Below are positions 47,901 to 56,588 of a stretch of DNA of 64,000 bases, one piece after another. The DNA comes from Paraphysomonas bandaiensis (Eukaryota; Chrysophyceae). The translations under genes and the position numbers were made by a program. The stretch lies in contig CBFFRP010000066.1 in the NCBI GenBank assembly GCA_965644295.1, forward strand, positions 310,001 to 374,000. Direction: 5' to 3'. Positions within the stretch are counted from its first letter, which is position 1. Each line of letters begins with the position of its first letter. The notes under the pieces are model-generated. The model was not told where the DNA came from. It searched no databases and was given only the letters and a program-made list of their open reading frames with translations.

Positions 47901-50259
47901 GGATGGTATTCCTGGCCTCGTTCGGCTTGCCTACTCAGATGACGAGGAATGTGCCTACCATGCTGCGCAATCATTCCGCAAACTCTCACCGAACTTGAAG
48001 GCACACTCAATAATGATATACGCCGGTGGATTCAAGGCACTCTTCCATTTATTTAATTCGTCGCATATGAACACCCAGAGACAGGCTGCCGCTGCTTGTC
48101 GTGATCTGTGTGCCAATCCAGATTACAAGACGAGGTGTGCAGAAGATGGCGGTCTGGAAGCTCTGGTGGCACTAGCAAGACAGCAGGAGGAGCAGCTGCA
48201 AGCTCTTGCCTTAGCTGCGCTTCGTCACCTTTCCTTGCATGAGGCATTGAAGGCGCCTATCATTGACGCTCGAGCTCTACGACCGACACTTCGATGCTCA
48301 TCATCACTTAACGAGGACCTACATCTGCAAAGTGCTGGTCTCCTGGCAAATCTTTCAGAGCACCCGGAGAACCAGATGCCCATGGTTGAGGAGGGAGCAG
48401 TACATGGTCTTGTGACACTCTCACGCTCCACGAACGACGAGGTACAGCAGGACTGTGCCCGAGCCTTTGCCAATCTCTCTTCTAATGAGGAATCGCATAG
48501 CACGATGTATAGACAAGGCGCCCTGGACTCTCTTATCAGCTTGTCTGCCTCGGATAGCGATGTCACGCAGAGATACGCTGCCATGGGGATGCGTTTTCTG
48601 GCTGCCGACCCAGAGGTTCGTGTTCTCATTGTCAAAGATGGAAAGATACAGCCATTCATTGCTCTGGCGAGCTCGCCGCTTCTGGAGTATCGCCGAGCTG
48701 CTGCCGCGTCGCTGTCATCATTCACTTTGCACGAGAGCAGCAAGGCTATGATGGTTCGACAGAACTGTATTCCTCCCCTTCTCGCGTTAGCTCTGGAGGA
48801 GGACTTGCCGACTAAGCGTGATTCGATGTCTGCAATTGCCAACATAGCAGACAGTCTTGAGTTGCAAGGAGATCTCATTCGTGAGGGTGTGTTAAAGGTG
48901 CTTAGTGTCACTGGCAGGCACGAAGATGCCCGTGTTCAAAGAGATACTGCTCGAGCCTTCTCTACCCTCTCTGTATCAGATGACGTCAAAACTGAAATCA
49001 TCGTCCAGAATGCTCTTCCATCTGTTTTATCCTTGGCTAAAAGTCTCGATATCGCATGTCAGCGGTATTCTACCCTTACCCTTTGCAACCTTTGCTCTGG
49101 TGAGCACAAAGTTAAGATTGTGGAAGAGGGCGGGGTCCGTCCACTAATTTTCCTTTCTCGCTTCCCAGACACTGAAATTCAGCGGTATGCTTCCTTAGCA
49201 GTCGCAGGTCTTGCCTTAGGTGGGCATGGGAATAACAAGAGGAGAATTGTGGAGGAAGGCGCAGTCCGTCCACTTGTAGACCTGTTGCGATTTCCTGAAA
49301 GAGATGTGCAGTTGTCTTCGACACTTGCAGTCAATGCACTTGCGCTGGGCAATGAACACCTCAGTAAGAGCGCTGTGATGACTGAACATGGATTAGAGCC
49401 GCTCATTCAGTTGGCGGAGAATGCTGATGATGAAATCGTTCGCTCGGCAGTGTACGCGCTCGGTTCACTCTGTGAGCATGAGGAGGTCAAGACTCGTCTC
49501 GTGGAGCTAGGCGCAGTTGTAACAGTCGTCAAGCAATTAGGCCTTGGTGACATGGAAGTTAAGCGGGCGGCTGGGTATTTCTTGGCAGCTATTTCGGAGA
49601 ATGTGGATTTCCACGGCGACCTTGCACGAGAGGGAGGCTTAGAAGCTGTTATCACTTTGGCAGGAATGGAGGACGTAGAGTGTCAGGAGTACGCTGCCTT
49701 TGCACTTGCTCACTTGGCATCGAATCGTGACCACCAGGTAAAGTTAGTAGAGCTGGGGGCAGTTCGACCGCTCGTCAATCTGATGGCTGCAGATGCGGAG
49801 CCCAAACATTATGCTGGGCTCGCTCTGCTTAAGTTGGCAGACAATCTGGAGAACCACATGGCTATCGCAGCAGAAGGTGGTATTCAGGCCCTGTTACGCC
49901 TTGGGCGTGCACGTACAACCGATGATCAGATGCAATACAAGGCGGCGCTTACAGTTGGCCAACTCGCCTCGAACGCTGTGAAACTTCTTCCTTCGGGAGG
50001 CAGCGTGAAGGCGGCTGCATCGATTGGTCATGGTGCGAAGATGATGACAAAGGTTCGCTCCCAGGCAGCTGTGCAGCGAGGCCGCGAGGGGGCGCTCAAT
50101 TATCTGGACAAAACCACTGAGGGCGAACCACTCATGTCTCGGACTATGGGATCGGCTACCGCAGCCCCTGGGCACAGACAGTCCACTACTCAAACTGCGC
50201 TAAATATCGGGGTTCGTCCTTCATCTTCAGACGGCAAAGTTAGCGGTAAAAAGAAGTGA
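38968..50259 (+). CDS. Giant armadillo-repeat protein, 3763 residues, single exon
   Basis: The ATG at 38968 (context CCCATGG) is preferred to the upstream TTG. Nearly the whole length, residues about 1-3680, is armadillo repeats of about 41-42 residues, roughly 85-90 of them, with the consensus Ala-x-x-Asn-Leu then Glu-x-Gly-Ala/Gly-Leu-x-Pro-Leu-Ile-x-Leu. Individual repeats are close to Vac8-type ARM repeats. The last 80 residues are basic and Ser/Gly/Lys-rich, ending GKKK. There are no membrane segments, signal peptide, kinase or F-box. Known ARM proteins are usually 500-1000 residues, so this is exceptional. A scaffold role is inferred, possibly cytoskeletal, vesicle- or flagellum-associated. 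Larger blocks of about 785 residues recur. An 11.3-kb intronless frame is striking among intron-bearing neighbours. Confidence 0.95.
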   Translation: MAKVLEALIAKGRRARRPREQKEVAFGLADISTHEELLERMVQKGGVKSLILLLTKSQDNDAQRFSALALANASSADFNRTRIASEGAIQVLIDYIKETENDIVGRQYCAMALGNIAAEPETHMEIVKSNGVDALITLLRTEDSEAGRYAAFALSNLGANANHRETIVEEGAVPCLVSLACCEEINAQRQALSALRSLCISPEYRAVVVREGILDPLVLMSRTEDMEILREVASALNSLSSVEENKIEVTERSLCTVIGMMLSGDMVVERHAVCTAANLMEMPELHSRLQEERGMPPLVALCSNEDPNSRGEACRCVANLTVNPDMHQMLIKEGILNPMVASLEAKDLNCQRFASLCLANLATTVAAQVKVIQAGAVKPLIALAVNPANQIEARRYAVLALANLTATTANHMTIIEDGGLAAFFSLCNSPDLMSQYYVGCALANLSCSMANHHIIVEHGGLQAIVTLCASPDPDVHQQASAALRGLAVTESNKMKIVQEGALNPLTHLLGSDDVEILREVIACLCNLALGDENKIEIVKAGTIPPLISLSQSPDMQVASQACATMANLAEFTANQDAIAAEGAIRPIITVMRSKYVEVQREAGRLLANLCASESEFTTQILEDGGHNLLISYLLSQDTSCQRVGALGIGNLCTQQRFRRDLMECGVLEPLCSLARSEDIELEIQRFAVLGIANLASAAENHEAFIEEGMLPLLISLSMATDGEVRQYAAFALVKISQNAEVRKTVTEEGGLEPVLYLARTEEPEIQREVLPALCSLSFAEANKVPICRNGGLDPIVRAIRDGSVEIARLACCSLANLAETVENLDRIVDATSIPPLVGVLTSESEEVRRESARCLGNIAANIEFGDLILREGALPYLIPMLRSENVETQRMAAFCICNLSSNTRNQKFMLDNGLFDPLIHETRLALDPKAKCDHECTRYCLLVLGNFAVNTANHELLLTEALDMLAGFAKHRDIKCRQHAVFCIGNLCANPKNLETIVTSGCLRTIITYAFPSTDTSANVQFMAVAALRGLAAHPVLRSQIVRDGAMEPLILSAKSDSVEVQREAAAALCNLALSEENKVKMARGGALPALISLAMSGDKEREVHAAAALANIAEMVEGKSQERMIEEGAIKPLMRLADSEDAEVRREAARAFALFASKRDSHSALIRAHAASRMMLFLKDTDDACRRFGVLGIGNMAVSRESHQELFDVGAVSALMTCAKDSDIQARRCAAFAFSNLAANPANHTSCDRLGVVRQLVTLVKDTDKDAHLQATTALRYLFESGRCRNQFIELKGIKPLLQLGNSEDIEVRRECAAALRNLSMSEVPKVEVVKEGGLDVLMDMLHSPDVEVCHQSTGVVANLAEATENQGLMVEHGVLQHIKFVMRSKSIDIQREASRAIANISADYAYAPAIVASGALQSIISALSSPDFLCQRYAAMGCGNLATNQSNQKKILQEGALPMLISLSKFENGDLESQRYATLALTNLSATKGNHSVMIDTGVLVMMRQLLEHQDVEIRNSSILSIANFSANPNNHQLILKQGCLPLLISLLSNPDKNAQLRSVSALRGLSTDAEIRLDIVDANALEPLLKLAKSDDVEVQLETLACLCNLSLCGCIGDNPLSFLDAVDVQNLVAFLCSADATYRLFGAVTIGNIMSSVKLQANVVDGGALGPLVTVASAADLETQRCISYALCNLAADPRRRHDIVREGGLPSLISMACASDPGDQRAALSTIRGICAHAENRRAVMEANISEALTLGTRARDEDVRCETASTFCALSINDENKMDLANDDQLLVDLLELLKEDDVRAVRQAMGCLANMSERHETHPQLTKHQVHLAVLDHFENPDVALVREATRVLTNLAAVHENHPPLVGGGGIDALRRGCRRSDAMTSRFAALGLMNLSSLPDNHKDLINSKCYEELIELALGSEKTWVSLDALGNQLETKPDSPRDADAWDFVEKNGFDKDARRYSVLALGNLAISPLSHECLSQPDSLQALSDCLDSSDEETRFNASYAFNKLSMREENHATLGESGAIPRLVDVIVSGTVESVGQAVASLRHLAMLPENRVRMLDAQILEPLSLAGKSEDIETLREVAACCCSLTLTEKLRTPLVRSSLLVPLMDLCQSEDIEIARQACGAIANIAETKSTHKLLINVGAAMHSMVFIMRSKHLSVHREASRAVANLLSSSVCHRLFIDDGGLTSLFRLCKSVDPETMLNCSIIFRKLSPVLSNHEPIVGKGGLQPLQLLTNTLDVMVCRHAVAAIRDIASNEHFKVVAAEEGCLRRSIELARHEDLTVRILAVGTLRHLSINSRIKRPMVMEGALGPLFSCLEDVSQDIDLLRQCAATLGNLAENGENQVSFIRDGVLPRLIHLSNVEHPEVQADVSKTFASLSANPENQTGVFGAAEIRAVLHLSDSVEECCLRDALVTLGNLAVVAKNQHIISKMGGLSHIAVALTSQYESCQRMACRALYRLSARSETQTEIVSSGSIPHLNKLCGSPSVLVRKYCAMVLCNVSVHPENQVLLAQLGSLPPLITMLSDAEEVVARHAAMALTNLCNDGTNQLLIAKLGAITPLIKLASSQDSESSRYAGMTLANLAANRQNRGPIVALGGLRPLFIMANTDRLEVQRAASLSLFNISCASTNHVPMVKGDIVSAIAVLGQVADLECKRYAIMTLANLAANVETRAAATRSGGLQTAVHLIKDDDVDCKRYACIAMCNMANSPMVQEQIVVHGALPAILALGEEGQKNNDVESRRQVLLALNNLAANEINHSMMIQKNVMGVLVSAFESDDMDSKEYAAFTIANMCSNPDYINLIGKQGGIPPLIMLSASQNVNSQCLALAALRRLADAPDNWARLIQAGVLDSLATGGLSTELDVQKEVAASLCSLSLSEPHRVEIAYKCIEAIVHLSSSPNADVARQAVGSLANLAEDVDSHEYIARAGGGRCVVALETHDAVDIHREATRGIANLLSSFRHQATIIEDGIPGLVRLAYSDDEECAYHAAQSFRKLSPNLKAHSIMIYAGGFKALFHLFNSSHMNTQRQAAAACRDLCANPDYKTRCAEDGGLEALVALARQQEEQLQALALAALRHLSLHEALKAPIIDARALRPTLRCSSSLNEDLHLQSAGLLANLSEHPENQMPMVEEGAVHGLVTLSRSTNDEVQQDCARAFANLSSNEESHSTMYRQGALDSLISLSASDSDVTQRYAAMGMRFLAADPEVRVLIVKDGKIQPFIALASSPLLEYRRAAAASLSSFTLHESSKAMMVRQNCIPPLLALALEEDLPTKRDSMSAIANIADSLELQGDLIREGVLKVLSVTGRHEDARVQRDTARAFSTLSVSDDVKTEIIVQNALPSVLSLAKSLDIACQRYSTLTLCNLCSGEHKVKIVEEGGVRPLIFLSRFPDTEIQRYASLAVAGLALGGHGNNKRRIVEEGAVRPLVDLLRFPERDVQLSSTLAVNALALGNEHLSKSAVMTEHGLEPLIQLAENADDEIVRSAVYALGSLCEHEEVKTRLVELGAVVTVVKQLGLGDMEVKRAAGYFLAAISENVDFHGDLAREGGLEAVITLAGMEDVECQEYAAFALAHLASNRDHQVKLVELGAVRPLVNLMAADAEPKHYAGLALLKLADNLENHMAIAAEGGIQALLRLGRARTTDDQMQYKAALTVGQLASNAVKLLPSGGSVKAAASIGHGAKMMTKVRSQAAVQRGREGALNYLDKTTEGEPLMSRTMGSATAAPGHRQSTTQTALNIGVRPSSSDGKVSGKKK

Positions 50260-52163
50260 AATGGACTAGTAGTAGTGTAGGTGTGTAATATAGAATGTTC
50301 GTTTGGCATGTTGTGTCTTGTTTAGCTGTATATTAGCACTGATGTCATCGACATGATATGTGCATTTGGTTAAAGCACTTTTAGCGCAGAACCTATTGTT
50401 GCGCTACTAGATGCATAACATTTTATTAATTTGCTTCTTCGTAGTCAGTCTTTTCTATGTTAAACTAGGTCATGTGGTCGATGTGGACGAGTCCAACTGA
50501 CATAAACGTATCATGGGTGTTACTACGCTGCCAAGTGATTAATAGTTTTGAATTTAGCTTAAAGTTCACTCATCATCAATACTTTGTACTGTCACTACTG
50601 TGTGATCATACTGTTGAGTATTGCAATGTTGAGCAATTAAATGCTTCATTTTGAGGTGTTCGAATTACAACCGTTTGTTGAAGAATGAAGTAATTGACAA
50701 CCATAGTACATGAAATAATGATATGATATGAATTGATTAACTGAAAATACTTTAACTGTATACGACCGTCTCTAAGATCTGATAAAATTGATTGGTAGTA
50801 GAGAGAATATAAATTTAGCAAACAACAATGAATGACGTTGTATCTAGCTTTACTAATTGTTTATTGAGTGAGTTTAATCTTGATATGACAGTGGATGGTA
50901 GAAAAGGTATTTCAGACCAAAGTTCGATCAGTTTGGTGCGATCAGCTGGACGAAAAAATCCAAGGTATGGCCCATGCGCAAGAATTGAAATAGTTTAAGT
51001 CTGGGTTAGCACCCGATGAGATCTGCTGACAATGCACTGACCGCGGTAAACTTGCGTCATTTCGATTTTGAAGAAGTACAACTGGTAGCAGAGGCTCTTT
51101 TTGAGAAAAGGATATGCTTCCTCATGATGACCCTAAAAAAGAATTTATCACTTAACAGCATATTGGCAGAGAGTCTGACTCATAATCCTGCTCTCCGCGT
51201 CATAGGTACCTATATTCCAGTATGCAGAGGATTTTGGAGACTGTTTGAAATCTCTACTTTCTGATGAAAAGTACCTTTCTTCGTTCGCACATATATTTTC
51301 AACTTGCAATTTCCAATTTTTGAGCGCGTTGATTACATTTTTTCCCGCTCACGTAACAGTCACTATCCTCCTCGCTCTTAGACTTGTCTTCCGTGAACAT
51401 AGAACGCTCTCTCACGGTTAGGCTCTCCCCTTTTGCCGACAAGATGTTGTCTTCAATTGCATCGATCTCTCTATGTTCTTGTTAGAAGATCTCCACAATC
51501 ATGGTGAAGGCCAATCCCGGAATTACTAAATCGTTGAGATTTCAATCCTGCGTTATATCATGCTTTATATCATGTCATTATGCAGGGCATAGTGTATATC
51601 TGCCTATATATATCGGTCATAATGTCATAGCGACAGAACGAGTTGTGCTGATCTTAAAATTCTGACAGAGATTAAGAAATATTTCATATTAGATATGGGA
51701 GAGTTAACGCTTCTTAAACGTTCGAAATACTAGTACGAAGAATCTATCCAACTAAATCAGACTACGCATGAATTGCAGCAGTAGCTTGTGGACTGCCAAG
51801 AAAATGTTTTTCTTCCTTCTCCGGTGTGTCCCGCTAGCATTGTGACAACACAGTATATTACGTGGTATTCACCAGGTGCTGAGAGAATTGTTAGTAGCAA
51901 GTGTAGTAGTTACGTTCGAAAGAACACCGTTAGTTTCTAGACTTGTTCTTGTTTATACATTCAAGTATTACGCCAATAACCAGTAGTTATAAGAGTAAGA
52001 TATCTCATAAGAATGGTGATGGCTTTTCAATATGTTCGTCATAATATAAAGAATACGTAAGGTACTGAACGATGACTTTGCCAGTAAATACAAAGGTCCG
52101 GCATAGTAAACCTATGAGGAGTAGACTTAATTACTCCATTCTCGCTGGGCATAGGCATACTCT
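50260..52163. other. Intergenic with a possible broken LRR-like gene
   Basis: 3' flank of the giant ARM gene and 3' flank of the minus-strand gene at 52164. Apart from the fragment at 50828-51264 I see no supported gene. The stretch 51270-52160 has many stops in all frames. Confidence 0.5.
50828..51264 (+). pseudogene. Possible LRR-like gene fragment
   Basis: The ATG at 50828 opens 46 sensible codons to a donor (GTATGG at 50966). After an acceptor near 51008 a frame reads NALTAVNLRHFDFEEV, then LVAEALFEK and later SLTHNPALRV, a spacing that resembles leucine-rich repeats of the NLRC3/ribonuclease-inhibitor type. The splice phase does not fit (a TGA results), so either a frameshift occurred or the model is wrong. 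Confidence 0.25.
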
Positions 52164-53582
52164 TCACACAAATGTTGAACTCGAGAAATCACTGACGTGA
52201 TTGCAGCTTGACGGAGTTTCAAAGAAATATCTTTGGGACTGAATAGCAGGCCCTGACGACTGGGATCTTTTATTCAGAAACAATGACTTCCAGTCTGGCG
52301 ACACCTGGCGATAAATATCTGTGGTGTTGGCCCTCCGGAATCCTTGCACCTGAGTCATACCTTTACCTTTCCCTTGCGTCGAAGATTCAATGAAGCTGTT
52401 GCCACCCTTCTCCGAAGAAGGCTTATCTCCCGAAGGAGTGGACTTCGTTCGGGTAGAGATCTTGGACACGCGTCTTCTTTTCTTCGGCTCTGATTTCAAG
52501 AATCCATTCTTCGTTTGCTCTTTGAGGAATATACCCCATCCTGCTAACGAATTAGATGCCTTCTGTAGCATCGATTGGGATTGTAAAGACCGCGAGAAAT
52601 GAGAACTTTCTTCCATTGGTTCTTCGTCGACGATATCAACATTACGCAAATAAATGGGAATCATAGAGGCCAGGTGCTCTGCCTCGTGGGGACGGAGCAC
52701 ACCTCTCTTACTCAAACTATCCGCATTTGACTTCAACTTTACTATAAAGTCTTCCGGAGAGGAGACTAACCCGTTTAGAAGCATGCAGTTGTAGTTGCCG
52801 TTGCGGACTACCTCATCTAGCGAGCCTGGACAGTCAATAAGGATAAGTGCACATTCACACAGCCAGAAGGCATCTGATTCCGAGCGAGCATTCCTGCTGA
52901 ATTTGCCATTTGGATCTGACTTTGATCCTTTGCCTAACTGCACACGAAATGTATCGCAGGCTGTGCTATATATATGCTTGGGATGAGTACGTGGGGGATC
53001 TGCAACGTTCGTACTACACTCAGGTCTCTCCTCTGACATTCGTTCAGGTACTTGAGCTATCGGAGGCTCCCGACATATCACTACAGATATACAGTTTCCA
53101 TCCAAATCACACATACTTTTAATTAAATCAGTATCATCCGAACTGAATGGTATCAAACAGATTCCATTATCTCCTTTGTTGACTAATTTCAGAGGAACTG
53201 TTCTATTACTTTCTGGGTAATCATGACATTGCTCACTATTTAAGTATAATTTTGTGGATTGAAGAGGTTGAGTGGTGTGTCTCATATGGTTAGGAGGGTT
53301 ATTTGCCGTATCTCTGATATGATTGGATGATTCTGAGTCCTTTGGGGACAACCCGTGAAGACTTCTTTCATGAGAAGAAAACGTGTTTAAAGAGAAGAGA
53401 GAGTGTCCTGTAGGTGTCTCCGTATGAGGAGTATGAGAGGATGGGGGTGAATGGATATGATCGTGTTCAATGGACATATCAGTGATATACTGCAGAGCAG
53501 ACGATGTTCTCCTGTGGGAACCCATTGCAACCGATCTCATCTTATAGGGGGTACTTTCCATCCCTTCATATGGCATATGCAT
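52164..53582 (-). CDS. Polar protein of unknown function with a nuclear-localisation-like motif
   Basis: An uninterrupted 472-residue frame from the ATG at 53582. The N-terminal 130 residues are Ser/His/Pro/Thr-rich and probably disordered. A central part, about 200-330, has more hydrophobic residues and a few Cys (LCECALILIDCPGS) and may be folded. EPKKRRRVSK near residue 370 is a strong basic nuclear-localisation candidate. The tail is Ser/Gln-rich. No enzyme motif or DNA-binding domain was recognised. The frame is long for chance and codon use looks coding. An upstream exon cannot be excluded. Confidence 0.65.
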   Translation of the reverse strand: MHMPYEGMESTPYKMRSVAMGSHRRTSSALQYITDMSIEHDHIHSPPSSHTPHTETPTGHSLFSLNTFSSHERSLHGLSPKDSESSNHIRDTANNPPNHMRHTTQPLQSTKLYLNSEQCHDYPESNRTVPLKLVNKGDNGICLIPFSSDDTDLIKSMCDLDGNCISVVICREPPIAQVPERMSEERPECSTNVADPPRTHPKHIYSTACDTFRVQLGKGSKSDPNGKFSRNARSESDAFWLCECALILIDCPGSLDEVVRNGNYNCMLLNGLVSSPEDFIVKLKSNADSLSKRGVLRPHEAEHLASMIPIYLRNVDIVDEEPMEESSHFSRSLQSQSMLQKASNSLAGWGIFLKEQTKNGFLKSEPKKRRRVSKISTRTKSTPSGDKPSSEKGGNSFIESSTQGKGKGMTQVQGFRRANTTDIYRQVSPDWKSLFLNKRSQSSGPAIQSQRYFFETPSSCNHVSDFSSSTFV

Positions 53583-54204
53583 GATAATTCATAGCACTCA
53601 ATGGACACTAAAGCTCAGATAGACGATGTGTATATATGGATAGAGAGAGAGGAACGAGATGATTGCACTCAACTGTTTGGGGAACAGACCGACATGAGAC
53701 ACCTTCAACATCAACTGATAATATTGGAATATATAGCACGGAAACCCCTGATATTATGACTAGATAGAAGGGAATAGTGGAAAATAGGGATATAAGAAAC
53801 TTCAAGACCAAAATCAAGGTACGAATCCATATGGGAAATGGGAATATATCAAACGAGTAGGTACAAAAACACATAAAAGGGGTGATTTTTTTGATATGTC
53901 CGCTGGAATTTGCCTATTTTTTTATTCGATTTTTTTAATTGTAATGGAATTTTGGGGGTTTGACGGAAAGAAATCATATAAAACACCCAAAATTTGAGTA
54001 AAACTCCATTTTTCGTCTTCTCAGCTGTGCATAAACGCATAAACAGTATCTTCATACAGCATACATATTACAGTTACGAGTAGCTGGAAGCAGATATGCA
54101 AGAGGACATGCATGTCATTGATCCATGTGTGATTGATGCATGCAATGTCGGTATAATTTGGCTCTATTTTGCATTAATCATTGCATTATATACCTATATA
54201 TACG
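53583..54204. other. Divergent intergenic region
   Basis: Lies between the minus-strand unknown gene and the plus-strand FG-GAP pseudogene. It contains poly-T/A-rich DNA at 53885-53945. Short minus-strand frames are unsupported. Confidence 0.5.
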
Positions 54205-55721
54205 ATGTATTACCTGTTTGTACTTGTTGTGCATGTAGTGTATGTCAGTCAGAGAAGTATATGCATAGCTGAATCTTTCACCTCTCATCTGCTCACTAAT
54301 GACGCAGATGGTGCACGCTCAGTGTTTGCCATAGACATGGGTGGAGATGGTGACAGCGTATACCATATCCACTACTGCCAATGGGGCATACTATGTGTAT
54401 GCCATAGACATGGATAAAGATGGAGATATCGATGTCCTGTCTGCATCAGAAACTGACGGGTGCGTTAAGTGGTATGAGAATAATGGATTGCAGAGTTTTA
54501 CATCACACACCATATTCAATACACTTAACAGTGCAAAAGCTGTGTATGCTATAGATATGGATGGTGATGGTGATATGGATGTACTATCTGCCTACAGTCT
54601 AACACAAGGCCGTCACTGGCATGAGAATGACGGATCAGAGAATTCTGACAGCCACCTAATAGCAAGTAGTGAAGTTGGTGCAGTGTTTGCGATTGACATG
54701 GATAATGATGGAGGCATTGATGCGTTTTCTGCATCATAGGATGAAAATAAGGTGGTTTGGTACGAAATATTCGGTGTATGCAACTGACATTGATGGTGAT
54801 GGAGATGTGGATGTGCTTTCTGCTTTGAAAGACTTGAATTCAGTTGTGTATATGAAAATAATGGCTTTCAATCATTCTCACCTCACACAATAAGTGCCAG
54901 TGCTTCCTCCGTGCGATCTGTGTATGCAGTTGATATTAATGGCGATCCCACAGTTGATGTTCTTTCTGCTTCATCTGATGATGAAGCACAGTGTGCGGTG
55001 GTACAATAACCCGCTTGTCCCTACTTCTACTCCCACCCTTATTCCGACTTCCACGCCCACCTTTGCTCCGACTTCTACGCCCACCCTTGCTCTAACTCAT
55101 GTCTCAACTACCTCTCTTTCTCCCACCATGTCTATACAAGAATGGGAAGGTGGTACAACTGATACTGTTGAAGGAGTCAAACATACATTTGCTGCAGTTG
55201 ACGCCACAAGCCCGAAATATCTCACTGTGGAGGTGTTACCTACGGATTTTGATTCTAATGAATTTACAAATATTACCATTAATGGAGTGGGCTATGGAAT
55301 CTGTGATCCCGCCGATCTCTGTGGAGATGCTTTCTATAAGTGCTTTCGACAGGTAGAAGTTAATCAACTGGTCGATACTAATGGCAACATTGAGGTTGAG
55401 GTAATTGGTACGAGCCATATTGGAACCATGTGTGAGTATGAAGGACGCAGTATGTATGTGCGCTACACCTTGTCAACTGAGAGAACCCCAAATTTGGCTC
55501 CAACAAACATGTTCGCTTCTATTTGTGATCTCGCTACAGATTGTTTTCTTGATACGGTAAACGACATTGAAAAATATTTTAAGTGCGACATGAGTGTGTA
55601 CGATGACTTTGGTGCGAATCACCTGTATTATGACGATGACGATAACTGTGGAGCTAACGAAGATCTTTTTAACTGTTTTATTAAGTTTGAAAGTCATACG
55701 CGCAATTGTAAACTGAGATGA
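54205..55721 (+). pseudogene. Broken FG-GAP/VCBS repeat surface protein with PTSTPT linker
   Basis: The ATG at 54205 opens a signal-peptide-like stretch. Repeats with the motif Ala-Ile-Asp-Met-Asp-Gly-Asp-Gly-Asp-x-Asp-Val-Leu-Ser-Ala and Trp-Tyr-Glu-Asn follow. Each is a calcium-binding blade of an FG-GAP/VCBS beta-propeller. The frame is lost near 54350, meets TAG at 54737-54739, shifts near 54760 and again near 54840-54990, so at least four lesions exist and one blade appears partly deleted. From about 55010 a single frame stays open: a Pro-Thr-Ser linker, then a Cys-containing domain with Cys-Gly-x-x-Phe-x-x-Cys-Phe, ending at 55721. It was formerly a secreted or surface protein. The open 3' part could still be expressed alone. 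Confidence 0.75.
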
Positions 55722-56588
55722 AGGCTGCCTGGATCATAGGATTTGTTTTCATTCATTTCATTGGGATAGCGGGCTGTTGTGAGGTACGTGGATGCTTCTT
55801 GGCATACTTGCTCAGATACCGTGGTAAAAAAAACTCTCAAAGTCAAGGGTCAGCAGATTTTAAAGTTGATGTTTTTGATTCGCCGGAGACAAGGAATGTA
55901 TTACAAACACCTCATTGATATCGATAATGTTCCCTGCAGAATCGTACTACTCAGTATGTGACGTTGAATGGCTTGAGTTGTAACTTCTTGAATTGGTTTT
56001 GTTATGATGATACTAGTGTCCGATTACTTGCCAGTGTATCACTTACTATTTCAAGTTTGAGTATATATATTTTTTAATCCTCATGTAGTATTATCATGCT
56101 ATGTAATGGGGGTAGAAAGAAAAGAACACTAAAATACTACAAAAAAAACACAAGTATAGTTCTTTTTAAGTCGTGGATATAATTATGTTACCATCGCAAT
56201 CACTGTCTGTCACGTCACAGTTTTTCTTACAACATAGATTTGGACAGCAGTAGAAACACACAGCTCATTCAACAACACTATACGAATTGCATATATGCTA
56301 AGTAATTTCTAAGCTGAAGCTACAGAACAAGGAAAACCATATTGAATAGAAATACACTGTAAAAACTACTGATTTCTGGGTCGGCCAAAATTCCATCAAT
56401 ATTGTTAGGTAGCTCACAGTGTATTATATTGTAATCAATATTTATTACTATAGTATATAGTTACTACTACATACGAAAAGCAACACCACTCGCTACAGAA
56501 CCATCTGGTTGCTGAGTATATTGTATGAAATGGCAGTGCATCCATCTCCTGCACTGTGAGGCAATAACGATCACCCAAAATGGAATGC
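55722..56588. other. Intergenic with start of the duplicated unit
   Basis: No supported gene. From about 56310 the sequence aligns with 59880-60150. Part of it (TCCATCAATATTGTTAGGTAGC at 56390-56412) resembles the interior of the hAT terminal region at 21617-21640, suggesting a decayed hAT-related fragment. Confidence 0.55.

Noticed and set aside
39453-50193. Many 60-228 residue frames on the minus strand and other plus frames across the giant ARM gene
   Set aside because: They are antisense or shifted shadows of a repetitive GC-richer coding region with no domains of their own.
38968-50259. Sequence errors joining several ARM genes into one frame
   Set aside because: The frame is continuous for 11.3 kb with regular repeat phase throughout and no internal start/stop signals or promoter-like gaps, so one gene is the simplest reading.
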